A stretch of 64,000 bases of DNA. It comes from Hydnum rufescens UP504. Taxonomy: Eukaryota > Basidiomycota > Agaricomycetes > Cantharellales > Hydnaceae. The notes beneath the pieces were generated by a model. That model did not search any database. It had not been told where the DNA came from and saw only the letters and a list, made by a program, of their open reading frames with translations. Positions 1-11,340 of this stretch are shown here, piece by piece; positions within the stretch are counted from its first letter, which is position 1; every line of letters begins with the position of its first letter. The stretch lies in the NCBI GenBank assembly GCA_014904985.1, contig MU129005.1:113798-177797 (forward strand), given 5' to 3'. Made by a program: the position numbers and the translations under genes.

Positions 1-105
1 ACAAGGGTATGCGAGGCCCACCACAAAAAGCCCACCTGAGAAAGGGATAGATAATGGGCGATGATTGCATATTTCAAGGAAATGCGGAGAGACTAACCGT
101 CAGTT

Positions 106-309
106 TCAACGGCCTTCTGTCATTTGGGAACGCATGATAATAGCTAGAGGTCTGGATAGTGAGGACGCCCAAACATCTGGCAAATGCGGCGTGAGGTCAG
201 CACTGTCGTTCCCACCCTTAAGGCGGGAGGAGACTGACAAAGCGGTGAGGAGTGTACCAAAGAACAAGCCGCTCAAGATGTTGACTGGCATAACGTCGAC
301 CACCTCCAT
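106..309 (-). CDS. First exon of a DUF6534-like membrane protein gene (paralogue of the copy at 5762)
   Basis: A 67-codon frame read leftwards off the ATG at 309. It shares the pattern NILSGxFFGxLLTALSVS and later SRPLAIIxRSQMxExR with the frame beginning at 5762 on the + strand, although the DNA has diverged. Conservation of the protein-like string suggests the exon was under selection after duplication. The 3' exons would lie left of the window. Assignment to DUF6534 rests only on its paralogue being followed by recognisable DUF6534 exons. The hydrophobic string fits a first membrane helix, but this part of the family is poorly conserved. Confidence 0.35.
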   Translation of the reverse strand: MEVVDVMPVNILSGLFFGTLLTALSVSSRLKGGNDSADLTPHLPDVWASSLSRPLAIIMRSQMTEGR

Positions 310-533
310 GAAGGGTAAGGAGAGGGGGGGGGGATCGGGGAAGGGAATGGATATTCAGATGTGCTATACATCAGGTCTATATACTACAACTAAGTTGAAT
401 AAAGTATGCAGGCGAACAGTATAAGAGATCCGATGATTCTTCACCTCGTGTGCTTCAAGTTGACCTTGAACGGGTTGATCATTCCCCATTTTTCCCCCAT
501 ATCGTTCATCATTGACCGATGAGGGCGGAATTA

Positions 534-1279
534 CAGCTGTTTGCAATTTACAAGGCGCGGCGGAAATTTTACATCCGGGGGATGGGCGCCAATAGTGAAA
601 TCGAACGCAGCCTATATCTTGCCCAATTCCTACGATAAAAATATGAAAAATATACCATTAGATAGCCCTATGTGTTACCTAGCAACACACACTGTTATAT
701 TTGCTTGAACTTCTGAATTGATTGTGGTAGAGGAGGTGTCGACGGGAGCCCACCCTTGACTACACGCAAGCTGGTCTGAAGCCAAATCTCATTGGAATAT
801 TTCCTAAAATATTCTTTAACGTGTAATACAAGTGCTTCTAGCGCCCTGGGGCCTTTTTTTTGGATCTTTGTATTTCTTGCACACAGAAAGGACGTATATT
901 TATCTAGGTAAATACATGTCCTTTCTGTGTACAAGAAATAGAAACGCCCAATTAAAAAAGGCCCCAGGGCGCTAGAAGCACTTGTATTACACGTTAAAGA
1001 ATATTTTAGGAAATATTCCAATGAGATTTGGCTTCAGACCAGCTTGCGTGTAGTCAAGGGTGGGCTCCCGTCGACACCTCCTCTACCACAATCAATTCAG
1101 AAGTTCAAGCAAATATAACAGTGTGTGTTGCTAGGTAACACATAGGGCTATCTAATGGTATATTTTTCATATTTTTATCGTAGGAATTGGGCAAGATATA
1201 GGCTGCGTTCGATTTCACTATTGGCGCCCATCCCCCGGATGTAAAATTTCCGCCGCGCCTTGTAAATTGCAAACAGCTG
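534..1279. mobile_element. Full-length palindromic MITE with TA target duplication
   Basis: Two arms of about 370 bp are near-perfect reverse complements meeting around 904, with only a few mismatches and small indels in an A/T run. The ends are CAGCTGTTTG and CAAACAGCTG, flanked by TA at 532-533 and 1280-1281. The paralogous site in the right arm (about 5540-5550) is empty and reads GAATTAACGA, so GAATTA + element + TAACGA gives a duplicated TA. TA duplication and a CAG-type terminus fit Tc1/mariner or pogo-type mobilisation. There is no transposase inside; the open frames on it are by-products of the palindrome. Confidence 0.85.
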
Positions 1280-1619
1280 TAACGACCAAATATAAAGAGA
1301 TCCCGACCTCTTGTGTTTACATCGGAGAAGCGGATTTTCACGCTGTGTAGCACTGGCCTAAACCGCGGGGGAAGACCGACAATGGCACCAATTTAGCTCA
1401 TGCCTCCATAATTACTATGGGGAAGACAAAAAGAGTGCTCGGACTGTATGTCGCATTTCCTTGAGCAGACGACAGATAGGTCCAGGATCCTTTCCCAATA
1501 AAGAAGTGAAATTTGTCTGTATACAGTTATCAAGTTCCCTGAGCCACTTTTGATGGCTAGATCGTCCCGTCCATGTCCTCCCCCTGTTCCTCTCGGTCGC
1601 ACCATTGAGCGCGATACGA

Positions 1620-1630
1620 TATATATAAAT
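1620..1630 (+). promoter_or_regulatory. TATA-like box, left copy
   Basis: TATATATAAAT lies about 1.3 kb upstream of the leftward ATG at 309 and faces the other way. The same box is conserved in the inverted copy at 5251-5263. Downstream of both boxes the sequence CATCATCAAGTTGCAGC is conserved, which suggests a transcribed leader. No start codon with a long frame follows, so the gene served is unknown. Confidence 0.35.
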
Positions 1631-2492
1631 CCCAAAGAATTCGGTGCATCATCAAGTTGCAGCGGATATCGGAGGTTCCACCGGCAAGATGCCTTTCCAC
1701 CCGTGTTCCCAATCAACCAACCGCAATATTAGACGCATCAGAGCATGCAGTTTCACAGGATCCCTTCTAGTTCTATTACAGCGGAACCCCGTTAGACCTG
1801 TCTCGAGACCGCTATCGGCGGTTTGGGGTTGGAAAGTCGTCAAAAAGAGAACACGCGTAGTGAATCTGCACGGGCAAATCAGCCTTCGCCCACGTCAATT
1901 GCGACTGGGGTAAAAGCAGGATGCTTCTCCAATGCACCTATAACGCGCTTGTCCACAAAAGATAGTAAGGGGCCGAACAATCAGCCGCTGAAGGCAGGAA
2001 TGATATAGTAGGAGGTATAGATACACCCCCATTTCCCTCGTTATGTTACTCTGGATGTTGATCAAACCCAGAGCCGAAGGGCTTAAGGTTTTGAAACTCC
2101 GTCAAGCGGATGTTGCTTCCAACGGCGTTATCGTGGACAGCATCAGGATTCAAAATTCGCCCATCGAACCGAATAAGCGCCATACCGCATCAATGGGTCC
2201 TTGATACTTGAGATCAGGCGCTCAGATGACGTTAACTCGGTCGCTGGCAGGGTCCACAAACGACTTGGCTGGTTTCGGACTCAACCCACATCAAGCCTGA
2301 GCCTTCGGGAATACTACGTCTGGTATGACACTACATGTCCTCAGGCGGCCTCCATCCAAGTTAAGATTGGTACGCCGGTCCCGCCACTTCTGATATGTTC
2401 GCTTACCAGCAGGGGAAGTCTGCTTGTCTGAGCTCCCGAGGACTGATGTCGCTCATCTCCGCTTCCCCGGTAATAATGGTGATGTAGTTCAT

Positions 2493-2860
2493 TCAGACCA
2501 GCAAAGTACCGATGTTTCCCTGATCACTTGATGCTTCCATCCTCGACGATTCTTCGTTAACAGTCATGCCAGCTTCTTGGAAGATGGGCACCCTATGGAT
2601 GATCGCGTTCCATACCATCGTATCCAGCGATATCGATGATATAGATCTCGCCCGCTTTTCGACGACGTTCTTACGCGCTTGTATGGTTTCAGCCACCTCC
2701 CGCCCCTAAGGGAATCATTCTTGTCTCCAATTTCCGCACTACCTGTTGCTCCGCCCTGACTTTCAAGATGAAACCGAAGATCGAAGGCCGGCTCACTTGG
2801 ATCACAAACGACGGATCTTCATCTCCTGGACTTGACACTTTGACAAGATCTTCTTGATGT
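2493..2860 (-). pseudogene. Decayed coding trace, unknown
   Basis: Reading leftwards, two overlapping frames give protein-like text. One contains FVIQVSRPSIFGFILKVRAE and the other, from 2696, begins MAETIQARKNVVEKRARSIS. A single frameshift near 2700 would join them. Composition looks coding (mixed charged and hydrophobic, little low complexity) but I cannot assign a family. It may be a remnant of one gene broken by a frameshift. Confidence 0.25.
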
Positions 2861-3281
2861 CTCTTTTCTCGCTTCTCCGCTCTGAGCCTCTAAGCAACGG
2901 CTAATGGGGAGACTCGCACCTCTTATTCGACTGCAATCTCTTGTCCAGATTGTGATCACGATCCTGCACTTCAAGCTTTCTCTTCCACGGTTGTGATGCC
3001 CTACCACCATTGTCAGCCCTGATTTTCTCCCGGTCGTTTTTTATTGATCTGTCCAGGTTTGCCTGACAAGGTGTGCGGGCCGTCCTCTGATGTTCCTTTG
3101 GCCTAGTTCATAGTTCGTTTGCTCCAATATTCTGGCACGTTGTCATTTTAGCGTTGCATGGAGGAATATCTATTCTCGTGAAATCGATGATGTGACTCTA
3201 TTCTGAGGCCTCCCAGTTCTACGGGTCCCTGTGGTCTTGCGCATGAAGGTATAATCATCATGGGTCCCCGTCTCTGATTCA

Positions 3282-3884
3282 TTGCTTTCTTGTTTTGGGA
3301 GCGTCTCTCTTCTGCGCTGCTACCTGCCTTCTTGGTATCGTCTGGAATGGTTTTTGGTTTTTGGTTTCATAGACCTTGTTGTTTTCCTTGGATGGTTCTT
3401 CCTTCTCGCCTTAAATCGTGTATCTCATGTTGTCTGGATGAAGTCTACATATTTCGTGGGATGCGCGCCTGCAATGGGTTCCTTCCCCGAACTCGATTCC
3501 TCTCCTAAGCGTTACATTATCCATCACTCCCTGTTCCTTTTCTCATTAATTGCCTCCTTCCATCTACGCTACCATCCTCCGCGACCCAACGTCGATGACG
3601 AGCGAGAGGACAGGCAGTGCGAGAACAGATCAACCAAAGCAGCCAGCATATTACCTTCTGGATCTGAGACTGCTGTCATTGTCAAGAAAAGACATGAACA
3701 CGAAATACAATGGGACCTTGGCTCGGCCGATCGGGCTCAAGTCGACTCAAACCTAAATCTTTGGCAACACTATTGCCATGAACTGACCAGATCTTGCGAC
3801 TTGCGACTTGAATCGAAGTCCCCCGCGGTCGCGAAATTAGGAACTGGGCGACTTGACTTGATCTCGTCGTGCCTCAAATACTAG
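3282..3884 (+). CDS. Hypothetical open frame of 200 codons
   Basis: An uninterrupted frame with a hydrophobic N-terminal third (a run rich in F, L, V and W around residues 20-50) followed by a polar, charged C-terminal half. No family is recognised. Length alone is weak evidence in this CpG-containing region, and no flanking intron or conserved copy supports it. Confidence 0.2.
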   Translation: MLSCFGSVSLLRCYLPSWYRLEWFLVFGFIDLVVFLGWFFLLALNRVSHVVWMKSTYFVGCAPAMGSFPELDSSPKRYIIHHSLFLFSLIASFHLRYHPPRPNVDDEREDRQCENRSTKAASILPSGSETAVIVKKRHEHEIQWDLGSADRAQVDSNLNLWQHYCHELTRSCDLRLESKSPAVAKLGTGRLDLISSCLKY

Positions 3885-4043
3885 TGATTCTAGAGGTTGG
3901 GGCTCCTGCCCATAGCAATTCGAGGTTGACTTGAAAGCGGATGTAACTCATCAGTCGACACTGTCAGTGCCACTCGTGGCATGATGTCAACCACCAGTTT
4001 TTCTCAACCAAACTTCATCAGATCTATCAGTATGAAGCAAAAC

Positions 4044-4097
4044 GTGAGTGCCTTGTGAGTTACCTCGTTTATTCCTCTCTAAACATTGTCTTTTCAG
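4044..4097 (+). other. Possible spliceosomal intron
   Basis: A 54-nt segment starts GTGAGT and ends TTTTCAG with a CTCTAAAC branch-like site 17 nt before the end. The upstream piece reads from an ATG pair near 3981. The downstream frame soon stops, so the gene it would belong to is unclear. Confidence 0.25.
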
Positions 4098-5059
4098 CAG
4101 TATCGTCCCATTGCTGTTTGCAAAACATGATGAATATGTGTGTAAAGGGTGTCTATCTACCTCAACTCGCCAATTTCTGCAGTAGCCTCTTGGCTCCCGA
4201 ACCCGTCTTTGTACGAGTCATGGATTTCGTCTGTTCCATTTTTGATATATTGCAGACTGGTGTTTGGTTGCCTTTCATCCCCGACATGTTGCGAGGTGTG
4301 GGCGCTCATTCCTCGTGCTGTCCAGCGGTAATGGTACATGTCGCATTGCATGCGTGGTTTGGATCCCCGGGATGGGCAATCTGGAGGAGGCCAGGTGGGC
4401 TTCACTTGTGCGCTCTTACAACTCGCCAGTCAACTTAATAGACTGTCAATTGATGAGATGCTTGATTCAGAAGTCCATATTATCTATTAAGTGAGTGAAT
4501 CTATAAGGCCAGGCTAATATGGAATACAATAGACTGAGGGCGGGAGAAGCGGGGTCCGGAAGCAACTCCAATGGTAGTTGCCGATCGACTCAACGCCGCT
4601 GTCGGGTGTCGTGCCTGTGGCCCGAAACTAAGAATAAGCCAGCTTCATGAAAAATATCCACATGACACCCTGCTTAAGAGATTGGTGCTTGAAGCCGCCA
4701 CCCAATCAGATATAGGAGAAAGGATATGATGGGCGCTTACTATCATAGGGTAATATATGGTTCCAGGAATTACCAACAAGATCGAAGCTACAGTAGGCTC
4801 CTGATTCCATTCAGTGGATCATAGCTACCAAATGGAGAGAGAGAAATCTGGAGCCGTATACCACATAGGCAGGGTTTACCGAGAGCAATCCATGGTAGCA
4901 CTACCTAAGGCTTTACAGTGGCTAAATGCATGGTCAAGGCAATGCATCACAATGGCGAAAAAGTTGGAAAAAATCCCTATCTATAATTTACCAGCCACAG
5001 CATAGTTCCCCACGCATGGCCTTGTTTTGAATAATGGGCCATGACTCCCCTGCCTGAAA

Positions 5060-6050
5060 ACGTCCATGATGCTCTGGAAAAAGGTGTAACCGGATTCCGC
5101 TGGAATCAAACTGAAAGGGATCCTGTGTAAAGCTCATCCGTTGATCCGTTGAACATCGTGATTGGTTGATTGGGAACGTGGGCAGGAAGGCATCCTGGAG
5201 GTGGTGGATCCTCTGATATTTGCTGCAACTTGATGATGTACCAAGTTCACATTTATATATATTGCTCATTGGTGTGGCTGAAAGGGGTGGGGTGACGGAC
5301 CAATCTAGCCACTGAAAGTTTCTGAGGGAAGTTGACTACTATATACGGAGAATTTCACCACCTTCTTGGGAAAGGAACCAGGATATATCTGTGGTCTGCT
5401 AACATAGCACTCTTTATGATGAATTGGAGGCCCCCGCACCCGGAAGCAAATGATGACGGATTACGCCGGCGCTGCACAGCCATCGAAACACAGCACTTCT
5501 CCCATGTAAATACAAAAGTCTGGGATCGCTCTATATTTCATCGTTAATTCTGTCCTCGTCGCCATGGTGGATGATATGGGGGTATTGAGTCGAGTTATCA
5601 CAATCTGTGGCGTCGCCGAAAGTCAAGCACGCGAGTTCACCGGATCTCCTCTACAGTTCAACTTGCTACTTCATTTAGCTCGGTTCTAATAAATCGAGCA
5701 GATTGTAGCTCACCTGAGCCTTTATTTTATTTTCTGATCCCCCCCCTCTGTGCCCTTCATCATGGAGAAATCCACCATCACCCCGGGAAACATATTAAGT
5801 GGCTCGTTCTTTGGTAATCTCCTCACTGCTTTGTCAGTCTCCACCAGCCCTAAGGATGGGCACAACAGCACTGAGCCATCATATTTGGTAGGTGCTTCGG
5901 TGTCCTTACCATCCAGGCCTCTAGCTATTATCGCGCGTTCCCAAATGATGGAAAGCCGGTGAAACTGGCGGTGCGTCTCCATATTTCCTTTAAATGTGCA
6001 TTCATCGCCCATTATATATCCCTTTCTCAGGTGGGCCTTTTATGGTGAGC
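5060..6050. repeat. Right arm of the large inverted duplication
   Basis: Reverse-complement partner of 1-1830. It lacks the palindromic MITE and so preserves the empty insertion site (GAATTAACGA on the minus strand near 5545). It includes the ATATATATAAAT box (5251-5263, minus) and the first exon of the rightward DUF6534-like gene. Confidence 0.8.
5251..5263 (-). promoter_or_regulatory. TATA-like box, right copy
   Basis: AATATATATAAAT on the minus strand, the counterpart of 1620-1630. It faces leftwards, away from the gene starting at 5762, consistent with a copied divergent promoter. Confidence 0.35.
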
Positions 6051-8076
6051 ATTGCACACACTCATCTTTCGAGGCATATTCCTCACGTTCCGTTGTAAAG
6101 GTCTTTCGAAGCCTTTCAACTGTTGGTATCTCCTTTTCGGTTCTCTCCCACTGTTTCCAGGAAGTAATGTGCAGGCTTACTGTTGGCCGGTACCATGCAC
6201 GTTGTACAGTGCATGCATTACCAGATCTTCATATTGGTGGTTTGTTGCAAATTTTCATAATCATTTCACTTCGGGGCGGGCGACATGGTGCGTACCGGGT
6301 GTCTCGTGGCCGTTCGCTGGTCCTTCCCCTGCCGACCCCCTCTACCCATGAAATCGTTGCGTATTTATAGGGAATTCTTAATATTTCAAATCAACACAGT
6401 GAGTACTGAGTCGGTTCTTCTTGTGGATACCCTTGCCTTGACTTTGGTATTATCTACTTACAAGGTCTGCTCATCCTTTACCGTCCAGACGTTTTTTGCG
6501 TATCGCATTTATTCTTGTGGGTTTTGCCGCATATCCTTTCCAGCGAGGCCTCGTGTTCATAATCCCCCTTGATTTCCTTAGTGAGCGGCAATCTCTATAT
6601 GGGAGTGCTTGTGGTATGCTGTGGCCCTGATGTCATAAACGATCAGTCTGAAAGTCGCACACTATGGCTTTGTAGCAAGTCCTTGTGTTGCTTCAGTTTG
6701 GTTAGTCTTTCCCGATCACGATCGCTTTCCGATGTATTTATTCTGTCTTATTCTTCACGCACTAGGATTCGGTGTCGGTTAGCACACATTTTCGTATGCT
6801 CGATGGACCGTGACTTATTAAACCCCGACCAAATCGATGTTCTGGTGTGCTGTAGGAACCTCCGTCAAAGCGTGTGTATGCCCGTATTCTCTTCAGCCAG
6901 GCCACGGCCAACAACTCGTTGGTCTGATGCGTTTGTATGTCTCACTGTTGTAGGAACATGACACTAGATTTCCAAGCGATGGTTAAGGAGTGTACATGGC
7001 TCGTTGTGGCATGGCTCACTATTCAAGTGTGTCTTGGTCACAATCTATCCCCCTTCGTTCTAACACCCACTCTTTCCTTCACCGATGCATGGTACCTGGT
7101 GTCACTATGTGGCTTTCAGGCAATCGCGGATATTGTGATTGCAACATTTATGTGTCTCTCATTGCGACGTCGGCGGACCGGATTTTACAAGTGCGCATCC
7201 TGGTATATTTGCGATATCACATTCATGCACTGAATGAGGCCCTCTGTCTGATTAATCATCTCATGTGTCGTCGCGTGGCACAGGACTGATTCGGTAATCA
7301 ACCGTATGGTATTGTACACCATTGGTACGGGGTTGATCACTAGTGTTCTCTCGTGTTTCCTTCTTGTGATTGTGCGTCTCAGAAATTTCCTTTCGTTTTG
7401 CAGTATGATAATGTTGGTGCTGAGCTAATTATGGGGACAGTTTGCCAAATATGGGTTCCATATTAGTGAACTTACTCTCGGCATGGTAGGTTATTCGGAT
7501 GCTCGAGAATCAGGATACGTCTATATAAGACTAATCCCTTGATTCTGTTACAGCCTCTGGGCACATGCTATTCCATCACCATGCTCGCCAAGTACGTACG
7601 TTCCTGTAGTGTGGCATTATACATGCCAGGCTGAACAACTTAATTTTATCTTCGACCTTGCAGTCTACACATGCGAACGACACTCCGGGCGAGGTTTACT
7701 ACATCAAGTCCCGTTGAGCTACTCAGAATAGTGGATCATGGAAGTGTACGTCGTAGTGCATATATCGTGACTTCGTAATGTCAAGGGGATGAAGTGGTGC
7801 TCACTGACAGCGATCGGGACCCGTCCTTTTTTCTAGGAACCGCCGTTCCGGGCTACTAGGATAAATATCACTACCGAGGTGGTAAGCGATGCGGCGGATA
7901 TAAAACCTATGGTTCGTATTGGATGCAGCCTACATTTTTCATACTGTTCATTGATCCATTTTTATCGTGGTGGCTCTCGTAGAACCGTGACACAAAAGTT
8001 CGGTTTGCTGCGGGTCAGGGCCCTGTTTTGGAGGAGACCTGACCCGGAGCCCAAGATTTCGGTGTATCCGCGATGA
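5762..8076 (+). CDS. DUF6534-type seven-helix membrane protein gene (5' half uncertain)
   Basis: The 3' half is clear and splices in frame: exons 6954-7190, 7284-7371, 7441-7485, 7554-7591, 7664-7745 and 7837-8076. Introns have GTGCGC, GTGCGT, GTAGGT, GTACGT and GTACGT donors and CTAAT/CTGAC branch sites. The spliced protein contains IADIVIATFMCLSL..RRTGF, then after splicing KTDSVINRMVLYTIGTGLIT, then LGTCYSITMLANLHMRTTLR. These are the helix 5-7 signatures of the agaricomycete DUF6534 family. An upstream piece at about 6412-6515 gives LLVDTLALTLVL and TVQTFFAYRIYS, matching helices 2-3, but the loop between them is missing, and the link from the ATG at 5762 is not resolved. Members are multipass membrane proteins of unknown function, numerous in agaricomycetes. 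The gene may be a decaying 5' half joined to an intact 3' half. The last 40 residues are atypical and may not be native. Confidence 0.62.
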
Positions 8077-9231
8077 GTAACCGGTTTTGAGGTTAATATT
8101 TGTATGACTTTGAGTGTGTAGAACTAGAGAAATTCTCCCTCCAAACACAGGCGCCCCTTGCGATAAATCCTTAACGCGACACTTTGCATGCAATAAAATC
8201 TAGGCTTTCCTTCTGCTCTATCCGACCCCTGCACGTATATTCCCAATTAAGCTAGGGCGCTGGTGTCTAAGGTTACATGAGCACGTACCGATGGCCTAGC
8301 AATCCCTTGGCCGTGGCACAGTATATTATACCTGTGACAGTCGTTTCACGCCCCTTGCGGGGGAGTCTGCGTTAAGTGCACAGCATGTCGTACGAAACGA
8401 ACACGCCAAACGCCTAGAGTTTCCCTGAAATCCGAAATAGGGAAGATGGGCATCGTATAGGCGGGTCTTTCACCCATGGTGAGGACGGGCAGAGATGAGG
8501 AAAGGACAACTACAGTACTTTACTAGGTACGCACATGAGCTGGCCAACTCCTGGGGCTGACTCAATTTATGCACAGTATCAGGAAATCCAATGGAAAGAA
8601 ACTCTTGTTTGGGGTCGCTAGCTGCGCGATCGAAGCAGTTAGTGGGCCCATCCCACGATATCAATTGTCAACTAAAATCCGTCCCTATTGGGCATATCAT
8701 AAGCAACGATGTCGAACGTCATCCAGTGAGCGATTTTTTGTATTACGTGCCACCCAAGTCCCTTGAGTGTGGACAAGCAACTGTCACGATTGTCGGGTGA
8801 CACGGCGGTCACGTCGCTAGTGGATAATATTACGTAATGAACTTGTTTGCTATTAATCACCCTCCATTACAAATCCTCTGCCTGGTTTATTGTACAGCGG
8901 AATCATCCCTTGCTAACACTATGTCTGCCCAATTCTAAAATCCGAGTCGCGGAACATAAACTTTTGAGAAACTTTTGGATAGATTATTCTGGAAAAAGTT
9001 ACCGAAAATATGAGTAAGAATTGAACAGGATCATTAGGGGTGTTCATGCTGGCAAAAGTAAAATTAAAAGTGGGACAAAAGTGAGACAAAAGTGCACTGA
9101 CTTTCAGTCTCAGTTTTTGCATCACTTCTAGTCAACTTCTACTTTTCCTAAAGGACATTCACGCTAGAAGCTCAAAAGTGAGCCTCGGAAGCACGCTACC
9201 GTGACAGATTCATGTGACGTGACATCTGTCT
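8077..9231. other. Intergenic, no gene seen
   Basis: No long frame, tRNA or rRNA is recognised. Near 9036-9165 a segment starting AGGGGTGTTCATGCTGG is followed by runs of AAAAGTG and a loosely inverted match, possibly a degenerate hAT-type MITE; I do not call it. This is the last CpG-containing stretch before the CpG-poor repeat region. Confidence 0.4.
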
Positions 9232-11340
9232 ATGCCATCCATCAGCCGTCGACAACAAGTCATTCTGGCAACACTCGCCCATGCTAAATTCCTACATGAC
9301 CGTTATCACACAAACCAGAATTGTTTTGTCTCAGCTTTATTGGATTCATCTGATTCCCTATCATCTAATTCTGAGACTTCATCTACCACAACCTTGTCTT
9401 CCTCTTTGTCTTCCTCCTCCAGCACTTGCAGCAGCAGTGGTGATTTGAGTGCTTCAGGAGCATCAAGCTGTGATAGTTGTGATAGTTATGATGTGAGAGG
9501 TGCTATAGCTCAGCAGCAGTACAATGTGGCAATGAGGTGCATTCACTCATTTTTAATCCTGCTTCTCTCCACTTGAATCCTCTTCCCCCATGAGGTTGAG
9601 AAAGCTATCCAACTTGGACTAGTCCTTATCTTTTATAAGGAAGATGACTCATTTCGATTTTGGCAGAACCTTCAAGTTGCACCATGTACCTTTGATGGCC
9701 TTCTCATGCTTATTGAAGATGACCCTGTATTCTACAGTATGGGAATTACCCCACAGATCCCTGTCCCCTATCAGCTGGCCATCACCCTCTATTGATTTGG
9801 CCACTATGGCAGTGCTTCATCTGTTGAGGCCATTGCTCAATGGGCAGGATGCAGCAGCAGCATTGTGGTGAAGTCCACATGAAGGGTGATGCTTGCGTTT
9901 ATGCCTCTCCACAATTGGGCTATCCAGTGGCCTATGAGGGTTGAGAAGCAGAGGGCTTCTGACTGGGTGGAATCAGTTGCATGCAAGGCATGGCGCCTGG
10001 GATTTGCTATGGTTGATGGCATGCTTATTCTGTTACACTGCAAACCTGGCCATCATGGTGAGCAGTTTTATGATCACAAATATAACTACTCTTTAAGCCT
10101 TACAGTTATGGTTGCCACAGTCAGGTTTTGGTCAGGTTTTGCCCAATTTGGGCAAAACCTAAACCTGACCAGGTTCCAAAATCACCCATGAGGGCAAAAC
10201 CTGAACCTGACCTGAGGTTTGGTCTCATTCAGGTCAGGTTCAGGTTTAAACCTGGTTTAAACCTGAAACCTGAGGTATGAGGGAAGCCAACATTTTCAGG
10301 GGGTATTACAGAATATCTATACCCTCTGCTCAAGCCTCTGCCTCTGCCACTCCCTTTACATCCTGCTTTAGATCCACATCTCCTTCCTAGCCCCCTTTCA
10401 CTTCAATTTACTGCTCACACATCTTCTGGAGATGGTATTTAGTCACTACATTCTGTCATGTGACTTGTGACCTGCACCAATTACCTCATTTGATGGCCAA
10501 GTCATGTGACTTCTGACTCCAGAACTATAGTCACATGTGTAAATTGCCAGATTTGGTGCCAGAATAGTGGTCAATTTACATGGAATGGAACCTACACCCT
10601 ACCTTTCAGGTTCAGGTTTAAACCTGGTTTGAGACTGGTTTTTGGATTCAGGGAAAGGGCAAAACCTGAACCTGACCTGAAGAAAATGAAATGAAACCTG
10701 ACCCCAATGGAACCTGACCTGGGTCAGGTTCAGGTTTAAACTCAGGTTCCACAGGTTTAAACCTGAACTGCAGCATCCATACTTACAGTATGTTATCTGT
10801 GCCACCAGTGTTCCCCTTGTACTAATGTGAATATTCAGCTCATTACAACACCAGATCTTTGTATTATTGATTACGTCCTAGGCCCCCTGGGGAGTGTACA
10901 TGATTCCACAGTGTTTCGAGAATCATGGGCCTTCAAGGAGTCCGAAACACTCTTTCATGAAGGTGAGTGGCTCTGGGCTGACTCAGCTTACAGCCTGGCT
11001 TCATGGTGTGTTACACCATACAAAAGGTCCCTTTTGCTCATCCCAGAGAATCACCAGTTCAATTATCACCTCTCCTGGGTATCTTCTGTTTGTATCTATA
11101 TTACCTGCATGTTCTAATCCATTGAATTAGGTTCGTATATGCTCAGAGCATGCAATGGGGTACCTCAAAGGGTGATTTCAATCTCTGTGTGGCCTACAGC
11201 AGAACATCAACTCTGAACAAGACTTTTGCTGGGCACTTGCATGGGTTTGTGTTTGTCTTGTAATTCATTCACTTGTGGCACAAGTTGAAGATGTAGGGGA
11301 TGAGGAATTCTGGGATTGGGTATGTGTCAGACTTGTCAGG
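9232..11340 (+). pseudogene. PIF/Harbinger-type transposase pseudogene (DDE_Tnp_4)
   Basis: An N-terminal Ser-rich segment (9232-9530) is followed by a transposase core. Visible pieces are EVEKAIQLGLVLIFYKEDDS, FDGLLMLIEDDPVFYSMG, the first catalytic block MVDGMLILLHCKPGHHGEQF, KYNYSLSLT, then after an intron (10788-10838, GTATGT..TACTAAT..CAG) ITTPDLCIIDYVLGPLGSVH and WLWADSAYSLASW. After a second intron (GTATCT..TTCTAATCC..TTAG) comes VRICSEHAMGYLKGRFQSL. In-frame stops are three TGA (near 9793, 9880 and 11172), each where Arg is expected. The first intron holds a 675-bp MITE. The family normally moves with 3-bp target duplications; I could not define the termini. Confidence 0.8.
10107..10781. 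mobile_element. hAT-like MITE inserted in the Harbinger intron
   Basis: The element is flanked by an exact 8-bp duplication CTTACAGT (10099-10106 and 10782-10789). Its ends are imperfect inverted repeats: TATGGTTGCCACAGTCAGGT on the left and, read inward from the right, TATGGATGCTGCAGTTCAGG. The interior is built of inverted and direct copies of CAGGTTTAAACCTGAACCTG-like words. An 8-bp duplication is the hallmark of hAT transposition. Removing the element restores a 51-bp intron with a perfect GTATGT donor directly after codon ACA. Confidence 0.85.

Larger units (their letters stand above)
1..1830. repeat. Left arm of a large inverted duplication
   Basis: This arm matches the reverse complement of 5060-6050 at roughly 75-80% by eye. 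Position 1 corresponds to about 6050 and 1830 to about 5060. Shared landmarks are GCCCACCTGAGAAAGGGATA, GGATCTC near the gene start, a C-tract before an ATG, and an ATATATATAAAT box. The left arm is longer because a 746-bp palindrome (534-1279) was inserted into it. The arm reaches the window edge, so its true end is not visible. It carries the start of a gene read leftwards (ATG at 309) and a TATA-like box read rightwards, so a divergent promoter region seems to have been copied. Confidence 0.8.
1831..5059. other. Unique spacer between the inverted arms; no confident gene
   Basis: This is 3.2 kb of CpG-containing, non-repetitive DNA. Only weak coding traces are seen: a minus-strand stretch at 2493-2860, a + strand open frame at 3282-3884 and an intron-like segment at 4044-4097. 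I recognise no family here. Confidence 0.5.

Noticed and set aside
695..1353. Open frames on the 534-1279 palindrome
   Set aside because: They arise from the palindrome and match nothing; the element is a non-coding MITE.
4055..4494. Overlapping + strand open frames of 76-127 codons
   Set aside because: Several frames are open at once, none has a recognised domain, and an intron-like segment overlaps the first.
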